Origin: Planctomycetales bacterium | Lineage (GTDB): Bacteria; Planctomycetota; JAKEIC01 | Length of the DNA stretch: 33,620 bases | Reading direction: 5' to 3' | NCBI GenBank assembly: GCA_022614695.1 | Contig: JAKEIC010000034.1 | Span: forward strand, 1 to 33,620 | Shown here: positions 15,939 to 23,528 of the stretch, piece by piece | How positions within the stretch are numbered: position 1 is the first letter of the stretch | Layout of the letters: each line of letters opens with the position of its first letter | The notes under the pieces: generated by a model | The model's database searches: none | Told to the model about the DNA's origin: nothing | Seen by the model: the letters and a program-made list of their open reading frames with translations, nothing else | Translations under genes and position numbers: made by a program

Positions 15939-16669
15939 TGCCCGCGCACGCCGAGCCGCGGGAGATCCGCGCGGGGGCGGGCATCCGGCGCCTCGTGGCG
16001 CTCGGCGACCCCCACGGCGCGGCCGATCGCGTCCGCGCGGTCCTCGACCGCGAGCGCGACGGCGCCACCCTCGTCGTCTCGGTCGGGGACGTGATCGGGT
16101 ACGCCAACGGCGACCGCTCGTCGGCGCTCGTCGGGCTCCTCGCCGATGAGAAGGTCCCCTCGGTCCGCGGGAACCACGAGGACTGGATGAGGCCCGACGG
16201 GACGATGTTCCTCGTCTCCGAGCCGGGCCCGCGCCGGCTCGCCCCCGAGGCGCTCGCGACCGTGCGCGGCTGGCCGCTGGACCTGAGGATCCTCCTCGAG
16301 GGGACTCCGCCCGCGGCGATCCGCGTGACGCACAGCCTCCACGATCCCGACTGGGCGTGGGTCGTCCCCGAGAACGCGGGCCAGCTGCTGGAGGCGGTCG
16401 CGCCCGAGACGGTGACCGTGATCGGCCATAGCCACCGGCCGGCCATCTTCCGCGCGCGGGGTCGCGGCCCGGTCGAGAGGATCCCGTTCATATTCCCCGA
16501 GGCCGAGGAGCTCACGGTCCCGATCGAGCCCGGCGCGCGCTACATCCTCGACTGCGGCTCGCTCGCGCGCGCGGAGCTGGACGGGGCGCGGCGGGACTTC
16601 TCGTGGGGGACGTACGGGGTCGTGGACCTCGGGGCCGGGGCGGCGAGGCTCCGGAGGATCCAGGCGTGA
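15938..16669 (+). CDS. Calcineurin-like metallophosphoesterase
   Basis: 243 aa, ATG overlapping the deacetylase stop (ATGA). The metal-binding motifs appear in order: GDPHG (23-27), GDVIGY (50-55), GNHED (78-82), His132 in VTHSLHD, and GHSH (163-166). The length and motif set fit YfcE/diadenosine-tetraphosphatase-like phosphoesterases rather than large nucleotidases. The substrate is not predictable. It is coupled to fdhD downstream by another GTGA overlap. Confidence 0.9.
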   Translation: MPAHAEPREIRAGAGIRRLVALGDPHGAADRVRAVLDRERDGATLVVSVGDVIGYANGDRSSALVGLLADEKVPSVRGNHEDWMRPDGTMFLVSEPGPRRLAPEALATVRGWPLDLRILLEGTPPAAIRVTHSLHDPDWAWVVPENAGQLLEAVAPETVTVIGHSHRPAIFRARGRGPVERIPFIFPEAEELTVPIEPGARYILDCGSLARAELDGARRDFSWGTYGVVDLGAGAARLRRIQA

Positions 16670-17517
16670 GGCCGAGGCGAGGAGGGGCTCGGGAGGCCGC
16701 GTCTCAGCCCGGCGCGGTGGTCTCGCGGCCCGTCCGGCGCGTCCCGCGACGAGGCGCGATGCGCGACGCGGCCGACCGCGTCGTCGGGGAGGAGCCGCTC
16801 GAGATCCGGGTCGGCGACCGCCCGCTCGCCGTCGTGATGCGGACGCCCGGCGACGACCTCGACCTCGTCGCGGGGTTCCTCCTCACCGAGGGGCTCGTCT
16901 CGTCCCCACACGACATCGCGCGGCTCGAGCCGGCGGCCGCCCGCGACGGCCACCCCGGCAACGCCGTCGTGGCGACGCTCGCCCCCGGGGTCTCGATCCC
17001 CGAGGAGCGCTGGAAGCGCGCGATCGCGGCGAGCGCCGCGTGCGGGCTTTGCGGCAAGGTCGCGATCGAGGACGTGATCGTCCGGGCGCCGCCGGTCCGG
17101 AGCGCGGTGCGCGTGAGGCGCGCGACGCTCCTCGCGCTCCCGGGACGCCTCCGCGCCGAGCAGACGCTGTTCTCCGAGACCGGCGGCCTCCACGCGGCCG
17201 GGCTCTTCGACGCCTCGGGCCGGCTCCTCGTCGCGCGCGAGGACGTCGGGCGCCACAACGCGGTGGACAAGGTGGTGGGCGCCCTCGTGCGCGCCGGGAC
17301 CCCGGGCGCCGAGGACGGCCTCCTCCTCGCGAGCGGTCGCGCGGGGTTCGAGATCGTCCAGAAGGCGCTCGTGGCGCGGATCCCCGTCGTCGCGGCCGTC
17401 GGCGCGCCCACGAGCCTTTCCGTAGACCTCGCGCGGCGAGGGGGGATGACCCTCGTCGCGTTCCTGCGGTCGGGAGGGTTCTCGGTGTACACGGGGGAGG
17501 AGAGGGTGGTGTCTTGA
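16666..17517 (+). CDS. fdhD: Formate dehydrogenase sulfurtransferase/accessory protein FdhD
   Basis: 283 aa from GTG 16666, chosen for the GTGA overlap with the phosphoesterase; a longer upstream frame exists but lies inside that gene. FdhD transfers sulfur from IscS to the bis-MGD cofactor and is needed for active formate dehydrogenase. Motifs: DLVAGFLLTEGL near residue 70; CGLCGK with the sulfur-carrying Cys126 and Cys129; GGLHAAGLFD; EDVGRHNAVDKVVG; SGRAGFEIVQKAL; and GAPTSLSVDLA. Its place in the same transcript as the enzyme subunits makes functional pairing very likely. The first 30 residues are Arg/Ala-rich and poorly conserved, so ATG 16759 is an alternative start. Confidence 0.96.
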   Translation: MRPRRGGAREAASQPGAVVSRPVRRVPRRGAMRDAADRVVGEEPLEIRVGDRPLAVVMRTPGDDLDLVAGFLLTEGLVSSPHDIARLEPAAARDGHPGNAVVATLAPGVSIPEERWKRAIAASAACGLCGKVAIEDVIVRAPPVRSAVRVRRATLLALPGRLRAEQTLFSETGGLHAAGLFDASGRLLVAREDVGRHNAVDKVVGALVRAGTPGAEDGLLLASGRAGFEIVQKALVARIPVVAAVGAPTSLSVDLARRGGMTLVAFLRSGGFSVYTGEERVVS

Positions 17518-17524
17518 GGACCCC

Positions 17525-17552
17525 TTGCCTCGGTCCTCGGGCCCGCTAGGAT
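17525..17552 (+). promoter_or_regulatory. Promoter TTGCCT-16-TAGGAT for the ArsC-like gene
   Basis: -35 TTGCCT (17525-17530), 16-bp spacer, -10 TAGGAT (17547-17552). The -10 ends 10 nt before GTG 17563, leaving only a few bases of leader and no Shine-Dalgarno. Confidence 0.65.
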
Positions 17553-17562
17553 TCCTCCCCCG

Positions 17563-17979
17563 GTGCGCGGGATCCTCTTCCTCTGCACGGAGAACGCGGC
17601 GCGGAGCCAGATGGCCGAAGGGCTGGCGCGGAAGCTCGTCCCGAACGGGGTCGAGATCTTCAGCGCGGGCACGCGTCCCTCCAGCGTCTCGCCGCAGGCC
17701 GTCGCGGTCATGAAGGAGGCCGGGCTGGACATCTCGCAGCAGACCGCCAAGGCCCTCGACGCCGTGCCGATTGATCGCGTGGACACGGTCATCACGCTCT
17801 GCGGCGACGCGGCCGCCGAGTGCGGCGTCTGGCCTGGCGCCCAGAGGGTCCTCCACTGGGACCTCCCCGACCCGAAGGAGGCGACGGGCTCGGAGAAGCA
17901 GGTCCTCGAGGCCTTCCGCGAGTCGCGCGACGAGATCAAGGCCCGGATCGAGAAGTTCCTCCGCGTCTTCGCGCGCTAG
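17563..17979 (+). CDS. Arsenate reductase / low-molecular-weight protein tyrosine phosphatase family (thioredoxin-linked type)
   Basis: 138 aa from GTG 17563. The P-loop CTENAARSQMAEG (Cys8, C-x5-R) and HWDLPDP near the C-terminus define the LMW-PTP/ArsC fold. Cys80 and Cys87 (TLCGDAAAEC) sit where the redox relay cysteines Cys82 and Cys89 lie in S. aureus pI258 ArsC, so the thioredoxin-coupled arsenate reductase mechanism is likely. No arsenic transporter or ArsR is nearby. It could use any thioredoxin-like reductant in the cell; a link to the Sec TlpA-like protein is unlikely, because that one is predicted outside the cytoplasm. Confidence 0.9.
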   Translation: MRGILFLCTENAARSQMAEGLARKLVPNGVEIFSAGTRPSSVSPQAVAVMKEAGLDISQQTAKALDAVPIDRVDTVITLCGDAAAECGVWPGAQRVLHWDLPDPKEATGSEKQVLEAFRESRDEIKARIEKFLRVFAR

Positions 17980-17995
17980 CGCGGCTCCCGGGCCC

Positions 17996-18004
17996 TGCTA
18001 GAAT
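17996..18004 (+). promoter_or_regulatory. Extended -10 box TGCTAGAAT for the TPR gene
   Basis: TGC-TAGAAT is an extended -10 (TGn-TANNNT). It ends 10 nt before ATG 18015, the same distance as in the ArsC-like gene just upstream. No good -35 is visible, as often with extended -10 promoters. Confidence 0.55.
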
Positions 18005-18014
18005 CCTCCCGGTC

Positions 18015-18452
18015 ATGAGCCTCGTCCCGAAGAGGAGCGGCTGGTCGTGGAAGGAGGGGGCGGTCCGGATCCCCCGTGGGCGGTTCGACTCGCTCCACAC
18101 CGACTTCCTGATCGAGATGGACGAGGCGGCCCTCGAGGCCCGTCCCGACGATCTCGACGCGCTGCGGCGGCTGGGAGAGCTTTACACGCGGCGGGGGCGG
18201 TCGGCGGACGGGCTCGCGATAGACCGCCGGCTCGCGCGGCTCTGCCCGAACGACGCCACGATCCACTACAACCTCGCCTGCTCGCTCGCGCTCACGGGCG
18301 ACGCCGACGGGTCCTTCGACGCGCTCCGGCGCGCGGTGGACCTCGGCTACAACGACCCCGGCCACATGGAAGCCGACCCCGACCTCGAGTCGCTCCGGCG
18401 CGACGAGCGCTGGAAGCAGCTCCTCGCGCGGGCGGCGAAGCGGGTTGTCTAG
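18015..18452 (+). CDS. Small TPR-repeat protein
   Basis: 145 aa from ATG 18015. After a basic N-terminal stretch with Trp residues, two or three tetratricopeptide-like helix pairs are visible (PDDLDALRRLGELYTRRGR, NDATIHYNLACSLALTGD, and a final TPR-like tail ending EADPDLESLRRDERW). That tail pattern is common in bacterial TPR proteins. There is no signal peptide, so it is probably cytoplasmic; the partner is unknown. Its TAG stop shares the palindrome CTAG with the stop of the convergent PEBP gene. Confidence 0.85.
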   Translation: MSLVPKRSGWSWKEGAVRIPRGRFDSLHTDFLIEMDEAALEARPDDLDALRRLGELYTRRGRSADGLAIDRRLARLCPNDATIHYNLACSLALTGDADGSFDALRRAVDLGYNDPGHMEADPDLESLRRDERWKQLLARAAKRVV

Positions 18453-19021
18453 CGCGAGTACGTCCCGACCAGGTCCCCTTCCGCCAGCACCTTCCCCTTT
18501 ATCGCCGCGAGGAGCTGGTCCTTCGTGATCCCGGGCTTCGCCGCGAGCGGCTCCTTCAGGGCGTAGACCTTGAAGTGGTAGTGGTGGGTGCCGTGGCCCG
18601 GCGGGGGCGCGGGGCCGCCGTAGCCGACGAACCCGAAGTCGTTCTTTCCCTGCACGGCGCCCGCGAGGCCGGGGATGGAGTCGCCCTTCGGGACTCCCTC
18701 CGGGAGCGCGGCCGTCGCCGGCGGGATATTCGCCACGACCCAGTGGACCCACGGCTTCGGCCGCGGCGCGTCGGGGTCGTCGCAGAGGAGGGCGATCTCC
18801 CTCGTGCCCGGCGGGATCCCCGACCAGGCGAGGGCGGGGGACGCGTTCGGGCCTTCCTCGAGCGAGTGCTTCTTCGGGATCGCGGCCCCGGCCGCGAAGG
18901 CGGGGCTCGTGACGGTGATGGGCATGGATCCCTCCGGGGCGAGGCGCTCGGTGGGCGCGGCCGGGGTGCCGCCGCCGCATCCGGCGGCAAACGCCGCGAG
19001 CGCGAGGCCTCGCCAGGACAC
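18449..19021 (-). CDS. YbhB/YbcL-type PEBP (Raf-kinase-inhibitor-like) lipoprotein
   Basis: 190 aa, GTG start on the minus strand. A lipoprotein signal ends at Cys15 (AFAAGC) and is followed by a Gly/Pro linker. The mature domain has the PEBP signatures: ASPALAWSGIPPGTREIALL, DDPDAPRPKPWVHWVVANIP and GYGGPAPPPGHGTHHYHF, which form the anion/phospholipid head-group pocket. Family length fits. Bacterial members are little understood and often periplasmic. It is divergent from the alcohol dehydrogenase gene with back-to-back promoters. Confidence 0.92.
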   Translation of the reverse strand: MSWRGLALAAFAAGCGGGTPAAPTERLAPEGSMPITVTSPAFAAGAAIPKKHSLEEGPNASPALAWSGIPPGTREIALLCDDPDAPRPKPWVHWVVANIPPATAALPEGVPKGDSIPGLAGAVQGKNDFGFVGYGGPAPPPGHGTHHYHFKVYALKEPLAAKPGITKDQLLAAIKGKVLAEGDLVGTYSR

Positions 19022-19027
19022 GCGCCG

Positions 19028-19033
19028 ATTCTA
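19028..19033 (-). promoter_or_regulatory. -10 box TAGAAT of the PEBP gene
   Basis: On the minus strand TAGAAT (19033-19028) ends 6 nt before the GTG at 19021, again predicting a leaderless message. No clear -35. It lies back to back with the alcohol dehydrogenase promoter. Confidence 0.55.
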
Positions 19034-19052
19034 CCGGGAGCGGGAGTAACGG

Positions 19053-19080
19053 TGGACGTCCTGCGCCGCGCGGGCACAAT
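19053..19080 (+). promoter_or_regulatory. Promoter TGGACG-16-CACAAT of the alcohol dehydrogenase gene
   Basis: -35 TGGACG (19053-19058), 16-bp spacer, -10 CACAAT (19075-19080), ending 8 nt before GTG 19089. Both boxes are one or two bases off consensus. No Shine-Dalgarno. Confidence 0.5.
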
Positions 19081-19088
19081 TCCCCTCC

Positions 19089-20096
19089 GTGCACGCGATG
19101 GTGCTCGAGACCCCGGGTCCGGTCCTCGAGGCGGACCGGCTGCGCGCCGCGGACCTCCCCGATCCCGAGCCGGGGCCGGGCGAGGTCCGCGTGCGCGTCT
19201 CGGTCTGCGGCGCGTGCCACACCGACCTCCACCTCGTCGAGGGGGAAGTGCCGCCGGCGAGGCTCCCGATCGTGCCGGGCCACCAGGCCGTCGGGCGCGT
19301 GGACCGCTGCGGCCCCGGCGCCTCGCGGTTCCGCCCGGGGGACCGTGTCGGGATCGCCTGGGTCCGCTCGGCCTGCGGCCGGTGCGAACGCTGCCGGTTC
19401 GGGAGCGAGAACCTCTGCCCCGAGATCCGGTTCACGGGCCGCGACGCCGACGGGGGCTACGCCGACCTCGCCGTCGTCCCCGAGGCGTTCGCCTACCCGC
19501 TCTCGGGCTCGCTCCCCGACCGGCTCGTGGCGCCCCTCCTCTGCGGGGGGATCGTCGGCTACCGGGCGTTCCGGCTCGCGGCGGCGAGCCCGGGGCAGAG
19601 GCTCGCGATCTACGGGTTCGGAGCCTCGGCGCATCTTGTCTTGCAGGTCGCCCTCCACCGGGGTTGCGAGTGCTGGGTCGCGACGCGCGGGGCGGCGCAC
19701 CAGGCGCTCGCCCGCAAGCTCGGCGCCCGGTGGGTGGGTTCGTCCGCCGACGCCCTCCCGGGCCCCGCCGACGCCGCGATCCTCTTCGCGCCGGCCGGCG
19801 ACCTCGTGCCCGCGGCGCTCGAGCACCTCGCGCCCGGGGGGACCCTCGTGCTCGCGGGCATAGCCCTGTCCGACGTCCCCGCGCTCGTCTACGCGCGCCA
19901 CCTCGCGCTCGAGAGGACGGTCCGGAGCGTCGCGGCGGCCACCCGGCGCGACGGGGAGGAGTTCCTCCGGCTCGCCGCCGAGATCCCCGTGCGGGCCGAG
20001 GTCGAGGTCTTCCCGCTCGGCGAGGCGAACGCGGTGCTGAGGAAGATGAAGGAGCGGACCCTGACGGCGGCGGCGGTCCTGGAGGTCGCGGGGTAG
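19089..20096 (+). CDS. Zinc-dependent alcohol dehydrogenase (MDR family)
   Basis: 335 aa from GTG 19089. Catalytic zinc ligands are Cys43 (CGACHTDLH) and His65 (GHQAVG, with Gln in place of the common Glu, as in one MDR subgroup). Structural zinc ligands are Cys96, 99, 102 and 110 (CGRCERCRFGSENLC). The nucleotide-binding segment reads YGFGASAHLVLQVA. It should oxidise or reduce alcohols and aldehydes with NAD(P)H in the cytoplasm. The substrate is unknown. The glycosylase gene follows after 13 bases, so they are probably co-transcribed despite unrelated functions. Confidence 0.93.
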   Translation: MHAMVLETPGPVLEADRLRAADLPDPEPGPGEVRVRVSVCGACHTDLHLVEGEVPPARLPIVPGHQAVGRVDRCGPGASRFRPGDRVGIAWVRSACGRCERCRFGSENLCPEIRFTGRDADGGYADLAVVPEAFAYPLSGSLPDRLVAPLLCGGIVGYRAFRLAAASPGQRLAIYGFGASAHLVLQVALHRGCECWVATRGAAHQALARKLGARWVGSSADALPGPADAAILFAPAGDLVPAALEHLAPGGTLVLAGIALSDVPALVYARHLALERTVRSVAAATRRDGEEFLRLAAEIPVRAEVEVFPLGEANAVLRKMKERTLTAAAVLEVAG

Positions 20097-20109
20097 CGCC
20101 CCTCGCCGC

Positions 20110-20877
20110 GTGGAATTCCTGCGCCAGGTCGCCCGCCGCCTCGCGCGCGCGTACGGGCGGCGCGGCTGGTGGCCGACGACGCCGCCGGGGCGGCGCGAGC
20201 CGGTCTACGACCCGAGGAACCCGTACCGGCGGAAGAGCGACCGCGAGGTCGTCGAGGTGGCCGTCGGCGCCGTCCTCACGCAGAACACGGCCTGGACGAA
20301 TGCGCTTCGCGCATTCGTAGGGATGCGACGTGCGCGGTTGTTCTCGCTCCGGGCCCTCCGGTCGGCCCCGCTGGGGCGGATCGCGCGGGCGATCCGCCCC
20401 TCCGGCTACTTCCGCGCAAAGGCGCGGAAGCTCCGTCATCTCGCGCGGTTCCTCGCGGAGACCCCGCCCCGGGCGCTGCGGCGGATCCCCACGCCCGGGC
20501 TGCGCGAGCGGCTCCTCGCCGTCCACGGGATCGGCCCCGAGACGGCCGACTCGATCCTGTGCTTCGCCCTGGACCGGCCGGTCGTCGTCGCGGACGCGTA
20601 CACCCGGCGGATCTTCGCGCGGCTCGGGATCGTGCGGGCGGGGACCGGGTACGAGGAGACGCGAGGCGTCGCCGAGGCGGCGCTCCCGCGGGCCGCCGCC
20701 GCTCGGAACGAGTTCCACGCGCGGATCGTGGATCTCGCGAAGCGCCACTGCCGGAAGCGCGAGCCGCTCTGCGGGACGTGCCCGCTCCGGGAACTCTGCC
20801 CGCGGGTCGGGGTCGCGCCCCCCCGCGGTGGCGAACCCGCGGCCCCCCCCGCTAGAATCGGCCCGGGAGGCGATTGA
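20110..20877 (+). CDS. HhH-GPD DNA glycosylase, endonuclease III/MagIII-like with [4Fe-4S] cluster
   Basis: 255 aa from GTG 20110. GAVLTQNTAWTNA and the helix-hairpin-helix LLAVHGIGPETADSILCFA are followed by the catalytic Asp in VVVADAYTRR. The C-terminal cluster has the C-x6-C-x2-C-x5-C pattern (CRKREPLCGTCPLRELC). At the position of the Nth catalytic lysine (GRKTA in E. coli) this protein has Glu (GPETA), as in the 3-methyladenine glycosylase MagIII, so it is probably a monofunctional glycosylase without AP-lyase activity. It likely removes damaged bases in base excision repair; which base is not certain. Its stop overlaps the TTG start of the next gene. Confidence 0.9.
   Translation: MEFLRQVARRLARAYGRRGWWPTTPPGRREPVYDPRNPYRRKSDREVVEVAVGAVLTQNTAWTNALRAFVGMRRARLFSLRALRSAPLGRIARAIRPSGYFRAKARKLRHLARFLAETPPRALRRIPTPGLRERLLAVHGIGPETADSILCFALDRPVVVADAYTRRIFARLGIVRAGTGYEETRGVAEAALPRAAAARNEFHARIVDLAKRHCRKREPLCGTCPLRELCPRVGVAPPRGGEPAAPPARIGPGGD
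20853..20858 (+). promoter_or_regulatory. -10 box TAGAAT inside the end of the glycosylase gene
   Basis: TAGAAT precedes TTG 20874 by 15 nt. A GGGAGG Shine-Dalgarno (20865-20870) lies between, so this gene can be read both from a local promoter and by coupling. No -35 match. Confidence 0.4.
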
Positions 20878-22001
20878 GAGCGAGCCCCATCGAGACGGCC
20901 CTCCGGGAGACGTTCGCCGCGTGCGACGCGCTCGAGGCCCGGCGCGAGGATTTCGAGCGGCGCCGGGAGGCGGGCGGCGGCCGCGGGCTCGCCGCGGCCC
21001 GCCGGGCGTTCCGCGCGGCCCGCCGGCGGGCGGAGCGGACGGTCCGGCTCGCGCACCGGTCGGGGGCGCTGCGACCGCTGCTCCCCGCGGACGGGCTCGG
21101 TCCCCGCGAGGTCCTGCTGGCGATCGCGCTCCTCGCGCTCCGGATCCGCGAGGGGCCGGCCTCGATCCCGGGACGGCGGCTCCTCGGACTCCTCCACGAC
21201 GACCCGCTCGAGCTCGTGCGGGGCGCGGCTCTCCTCGAGGCCTCGGCGCCGCTCCGGGCCGCGGGGCTCGTCGCGTCCGGGGGCGAGGGCGACCCGCTCG
21301 ACGCCGACTTTCGCGCCGGGGACGGTCTCTACCGCGAGGCCTGCCGGAGGCTCCGGGCCGCGGCCCCCGCGGCCGCCCGGCCCTACGCGGATCCCCGCGA
21401 CCACCTGCTCGACCTCCACCGGCTGGCGACGCTCGCGCGCCGGCGCGCCACCCTCCTCTTCGGCGAGGCGGCGATGGAGTGGCTCGCGGAGCCGGGGAGC
21501 GACTCGCTCGACGAGGTCCACCGGGCGATCGCCGCCCGGCGGGAGGCGATCGCGGCGCGGCTCGCCGCGACGGCCGCGGCGGCCCGCTCCGGCTTCCCGG
21601 CGCTCGCGCTCGCGCGGCGGAACCGGCTCTCGGAGAGCGAGATGCTCGTCGTCTCGGTGCTCCTCTTCCAGTCGGTCCTCCACGGCGTCGCGACGATCGA
21701 GGTGCCGCTGCTCGCCAAGATCGTCGCCGAGGACGAGCGGGGGCTCCTCGATGCGCTCCTCCTCCTCTCGCCCGAGGCGCCGCTGCTCGCGGGGAAGGTG
21801 CTCCTGCTCGAGGAGCCCGCCGTGGACGAGAAGCCCGCGACCGGCGAGGCCTACCTCGCCCCGGCCATCGAGGCGGAGCTGCTCGGGGGCTCGCGCGCGC
21901 GCGGGATCTCGCCGGGCGAGCGCTCGGAGTTCCGGCGCTACCTCGAGGGCCTCAAGGACTCGGACGCGTTCTTCCGCGACCTGGGGATGGGCTCGGCTTG
22001 A
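20874..22001 (+). CDS. Hypothetical protein with two similar helical (winged-helix-like) segments
   Basis: 375 aa, TTG start supported by GGGAGG three bases upstream and by overlap with the glycosylase stop. No signal peptide or membrane segment. Two regions look like copies of one domain: about 79-160 (REVLLAIALLALRIREG, LLGLLHDDPLELVRGAALL, APLRAAGLVASGG) and about 255-340 (EMLVVSVLLFQSVLHG, LLAKIVAEDERGLLDALLLL, APLLAGKVLLLEE). The pattern resembles the paired winged-helix-like N-terminal region of some bacterial AAA ATPases, but no ATPase domain follows here. That likeness is by memory. It precedes the second kinase, but a separate promoter starts that gene. Confidence 0.75.
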   Translation: MRASPIETALRETFAACDALEARREDFERRREAGGGRGLAAARRAFRAARRRAERTVRLAHRSGALRPLLPADGLGPREVLLAIALLALRIREGPASIPGRRLLGLLHDDPLELVRGAALLEASAPLRAAGLVASGGEGDPLDADFRAGDGLYREACRRLRAAAPAAARPYADPRDHLLDLHRLATLARRRATLLFGEAAMEWLAEPGSDSLDEVHRAIAARREAIAARLAATAAAARSGFPALALARRNRLSESEMLVVSVLLFQSVLHGVATIEVPLLAKIVAEDERGLLDALLLLSPEAPLLAGKVLLLEEPAVDEKPATGEAYLAPAIEAELLGGSRARGISPGERSEFRRYLEGLKDSDAFFRDLGMGSA

Positions 22002-22027
22002 TTCGCCCGCGGGCGCGGCCTTAGAGT
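21998..22027 (+). promoter_or_regulatory. Promoter TTGATT-18-TAGAGT for the kinase-phosphatase operon
   Basis: -35 TTGATT (21998-22003), 18-bp spacer, -10 TAGAGT (22022-22027). The -10 ends 10 nt before ATG 22038. No Shine-Dalgarno. Confidence 0.55.
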
Positions 22028-22037
22028 CCGGGTCCCG

Positions 22038-23528
22038 ATGGAAGCGACCGCCGGCGAACTCGAGCGGCTCGTGGTCGGACGGGGGCTCGCGTCGCGCGAG
22101 CAGGTGGCGGCCGCCGCCGGGGGGGCGGCCGACGCGCTCGCCCTGGGGCAGGCGCTGGTGCGCGCGCGGCTCCTCGGGCCGGCGGAGCTGGCGGGCCTGC
22201 TCGGCGAGGTGTCGGGAGCGGGAGCGGGAGCGGGAGGGGGTGAGGGAGAGGACCGGGTCGGCCCCTACGTCCTCGGCCCGGAGATCGGGAGGGGCGGGAT
22301 GGCGGTCGTGCGCCGGGCCATGCACTCGGGGCTCCGGAGGCCGGCGGCGGTGAAGCTCCTCCGCGGCGGGGCGGCGGCCTCCGAGGAGCGCCGCGTCCGG
22401 TTCCGCCGGGAGGCCGAGGCGGCCGCGAGGCTCCGGCACGAGGCGATCGTCCCGGTCCACGACGTGGGCGAGTGGCGGGGGACTCCCTGGCTCGCGATGG
22501 ACCTCGTGGAGGGGGACACCCTCGACCGTTGGATCGCGAGGGAGCGACCGACCCCCCGCGAGGTCGCGCGGCTCCTGCGCCCGCTCTGCGACGCGCTGGC
22601 CCACGCCCACTCCCACGGGATCGTCCACCGGGACGTGAAGCCGAGGAACATCCTGGTGGGGACCGGGCGCGCCTATCTCACCGATTTCGGCTTGGCCAAG
22701 CTCCTCCCCTCCGCCGACGGGCCGGCCGAGGAGTCCCCCATCACCCACGAGGGGGCGCTGGTCGGCTCGCCGCTCTACATGGCGCCGGAGCAGATCCGCC
22801 GCGGGTTCGGGGACGTGGGGCCGCGCGCGGACCTGTTCGCCTACGGCTGCGTCCTCTGGGAGGCCTGCGAGGGGCGCCACCCCTTTGCCGGGGCGGCGAC
22901 GCCGCTCGAGGCGTTCCACAGGATCTGCGAGGAGGAGCCGGGCGCGCCCGCCCGCCTGCCCCGTGGGCTCGAGGCGGTCTGCCGGCGGGCGCTCCGCAAG
23001 AGTCCCGAGGAACGGTTCGCCGACGCCGCCGGGATGGGGCGGGCCCTCGACGCGGCCCTTGCGGAGGGAGCCGGGCCCCCCGCTCGCCGGGTGCGCCGGC
23101 GGCTCGCCGCCGCCGCGGCGCCGCTCGCGATCGCGGCGGGAGCGCTCGCGTTCGGGCTCGCCGCCCCCGGGGACGCCTCCGAGACCCGCCGGCTCGCGGC
23201 CGAGGCCCAGGCCCACCGCGCCGCCGGCCGGACGGCCGAGGCCGCGGAAGTCGAATGCCGCCTCGCGTGGCGCCTCCTGGACGAGGGGCCGGGGCGCGAC
23301 CCCGCCGCCGCCGAGGACGCCGCGCGCCGCGCCGTGGGGCTCGCGCCCGACCGGTGGAAGTGCCACGGCGCGCTCGGCCGGGTCCTCGCAGAGCGCGGCC
23401 GTCCCGCCGAGGCCGCGACCGCCTACCGGACGGCCATCGCGCTCATGCGGGCCGCCCGCGAGTCCCCGCACGAGTACGCGGCGCTCCTCCGGCGCTGCGA
23501 GGCTGCGGCGCGGGAGGAGAAGCCGTGA
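22038..23528 (+). CDS. Transmembrane Ser/Thr protein kinase (Hanks type)
   Basis: 496 aa. A 75-residue N-terminal helical region (VVGRGLASREQVAAAA, RARLLGPAELAGLL) resembles the short segment before the kinase at 7395. Kinase domain: GRGGMAVVRRA loop, Lys106 (AAVKLL), HRDVKPRN (His197 on), DFG (Asp216 on), SPLYMAPEQ. One membrane helix lies at about 353-375 and a TPR-like tail follows (RTAEAAEVECRLAWRLL to the end), probably extracytoplasmic. A (Gly-Ala) hinge coded by GGGAGC repeats separates the N-terminal region from the kinase. The stop overlaps the start of a phosphatase gene (GTGA), suggesting a reversible phosphorylation pair. Confidence 0.93.
   Translation: MEATAGELERLVVGRGLASREQVAAAAGGAADALALGQALVRARLLGPAELAGLLGEVSGAGAGAGGGEGEDRVGPYVLGPEIGRGGMAVVRRAMHSGLRRPAAVKLLRGGAAASEERRVRFRREAEAAARLRHEAIVPVHDVGEWRGTPWLAMDLVEGDTLDRWIARERPTPREVARLLRPLCDALAHAHSHGIVHRDVKPRNILVGTGRAYLTDFGLAKLLPSADGPAEESPITHEGALVGSPLYMAPEQIRRGFGDVGPRADLFAYGCVLWEACEGRHPFAGAATPLEAFHRICEEEPGAPARLPRGLEAVCRRALRKSPEERFADAAGMGRALDAALAEGAGPPARRVRRRLAAAAAPLAIAAGALAFGLAAPGDASETRRLAAEAQAHRAAGRTAEAAEVECRLAWRLLDEGPGRDPAAAEDAARRAVGLAPDRWKCHGALGRVLAERGRPAEAATAYRTAIALMRAARESPHEYAALLRRCEAAAREEKP
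22214..22237 (+). repeat. Short tandem GGGAGC/G repeat
   Basis: Four 6-bp units (three GGGAGC, then GGGAGG) inside the kinase gene encode a Gly-Ala hinge. Length changes by whole units would keep the frame, so only the linker would vary. Confidence 0.7.

Noticed and set aside
20436..23471. Minus-strand open frame of 1011 codons
   Set aside because: Lies over the glycosylase, repeat protein and kinase genes, which have clear motifs; caused by GC-rich codon bias.
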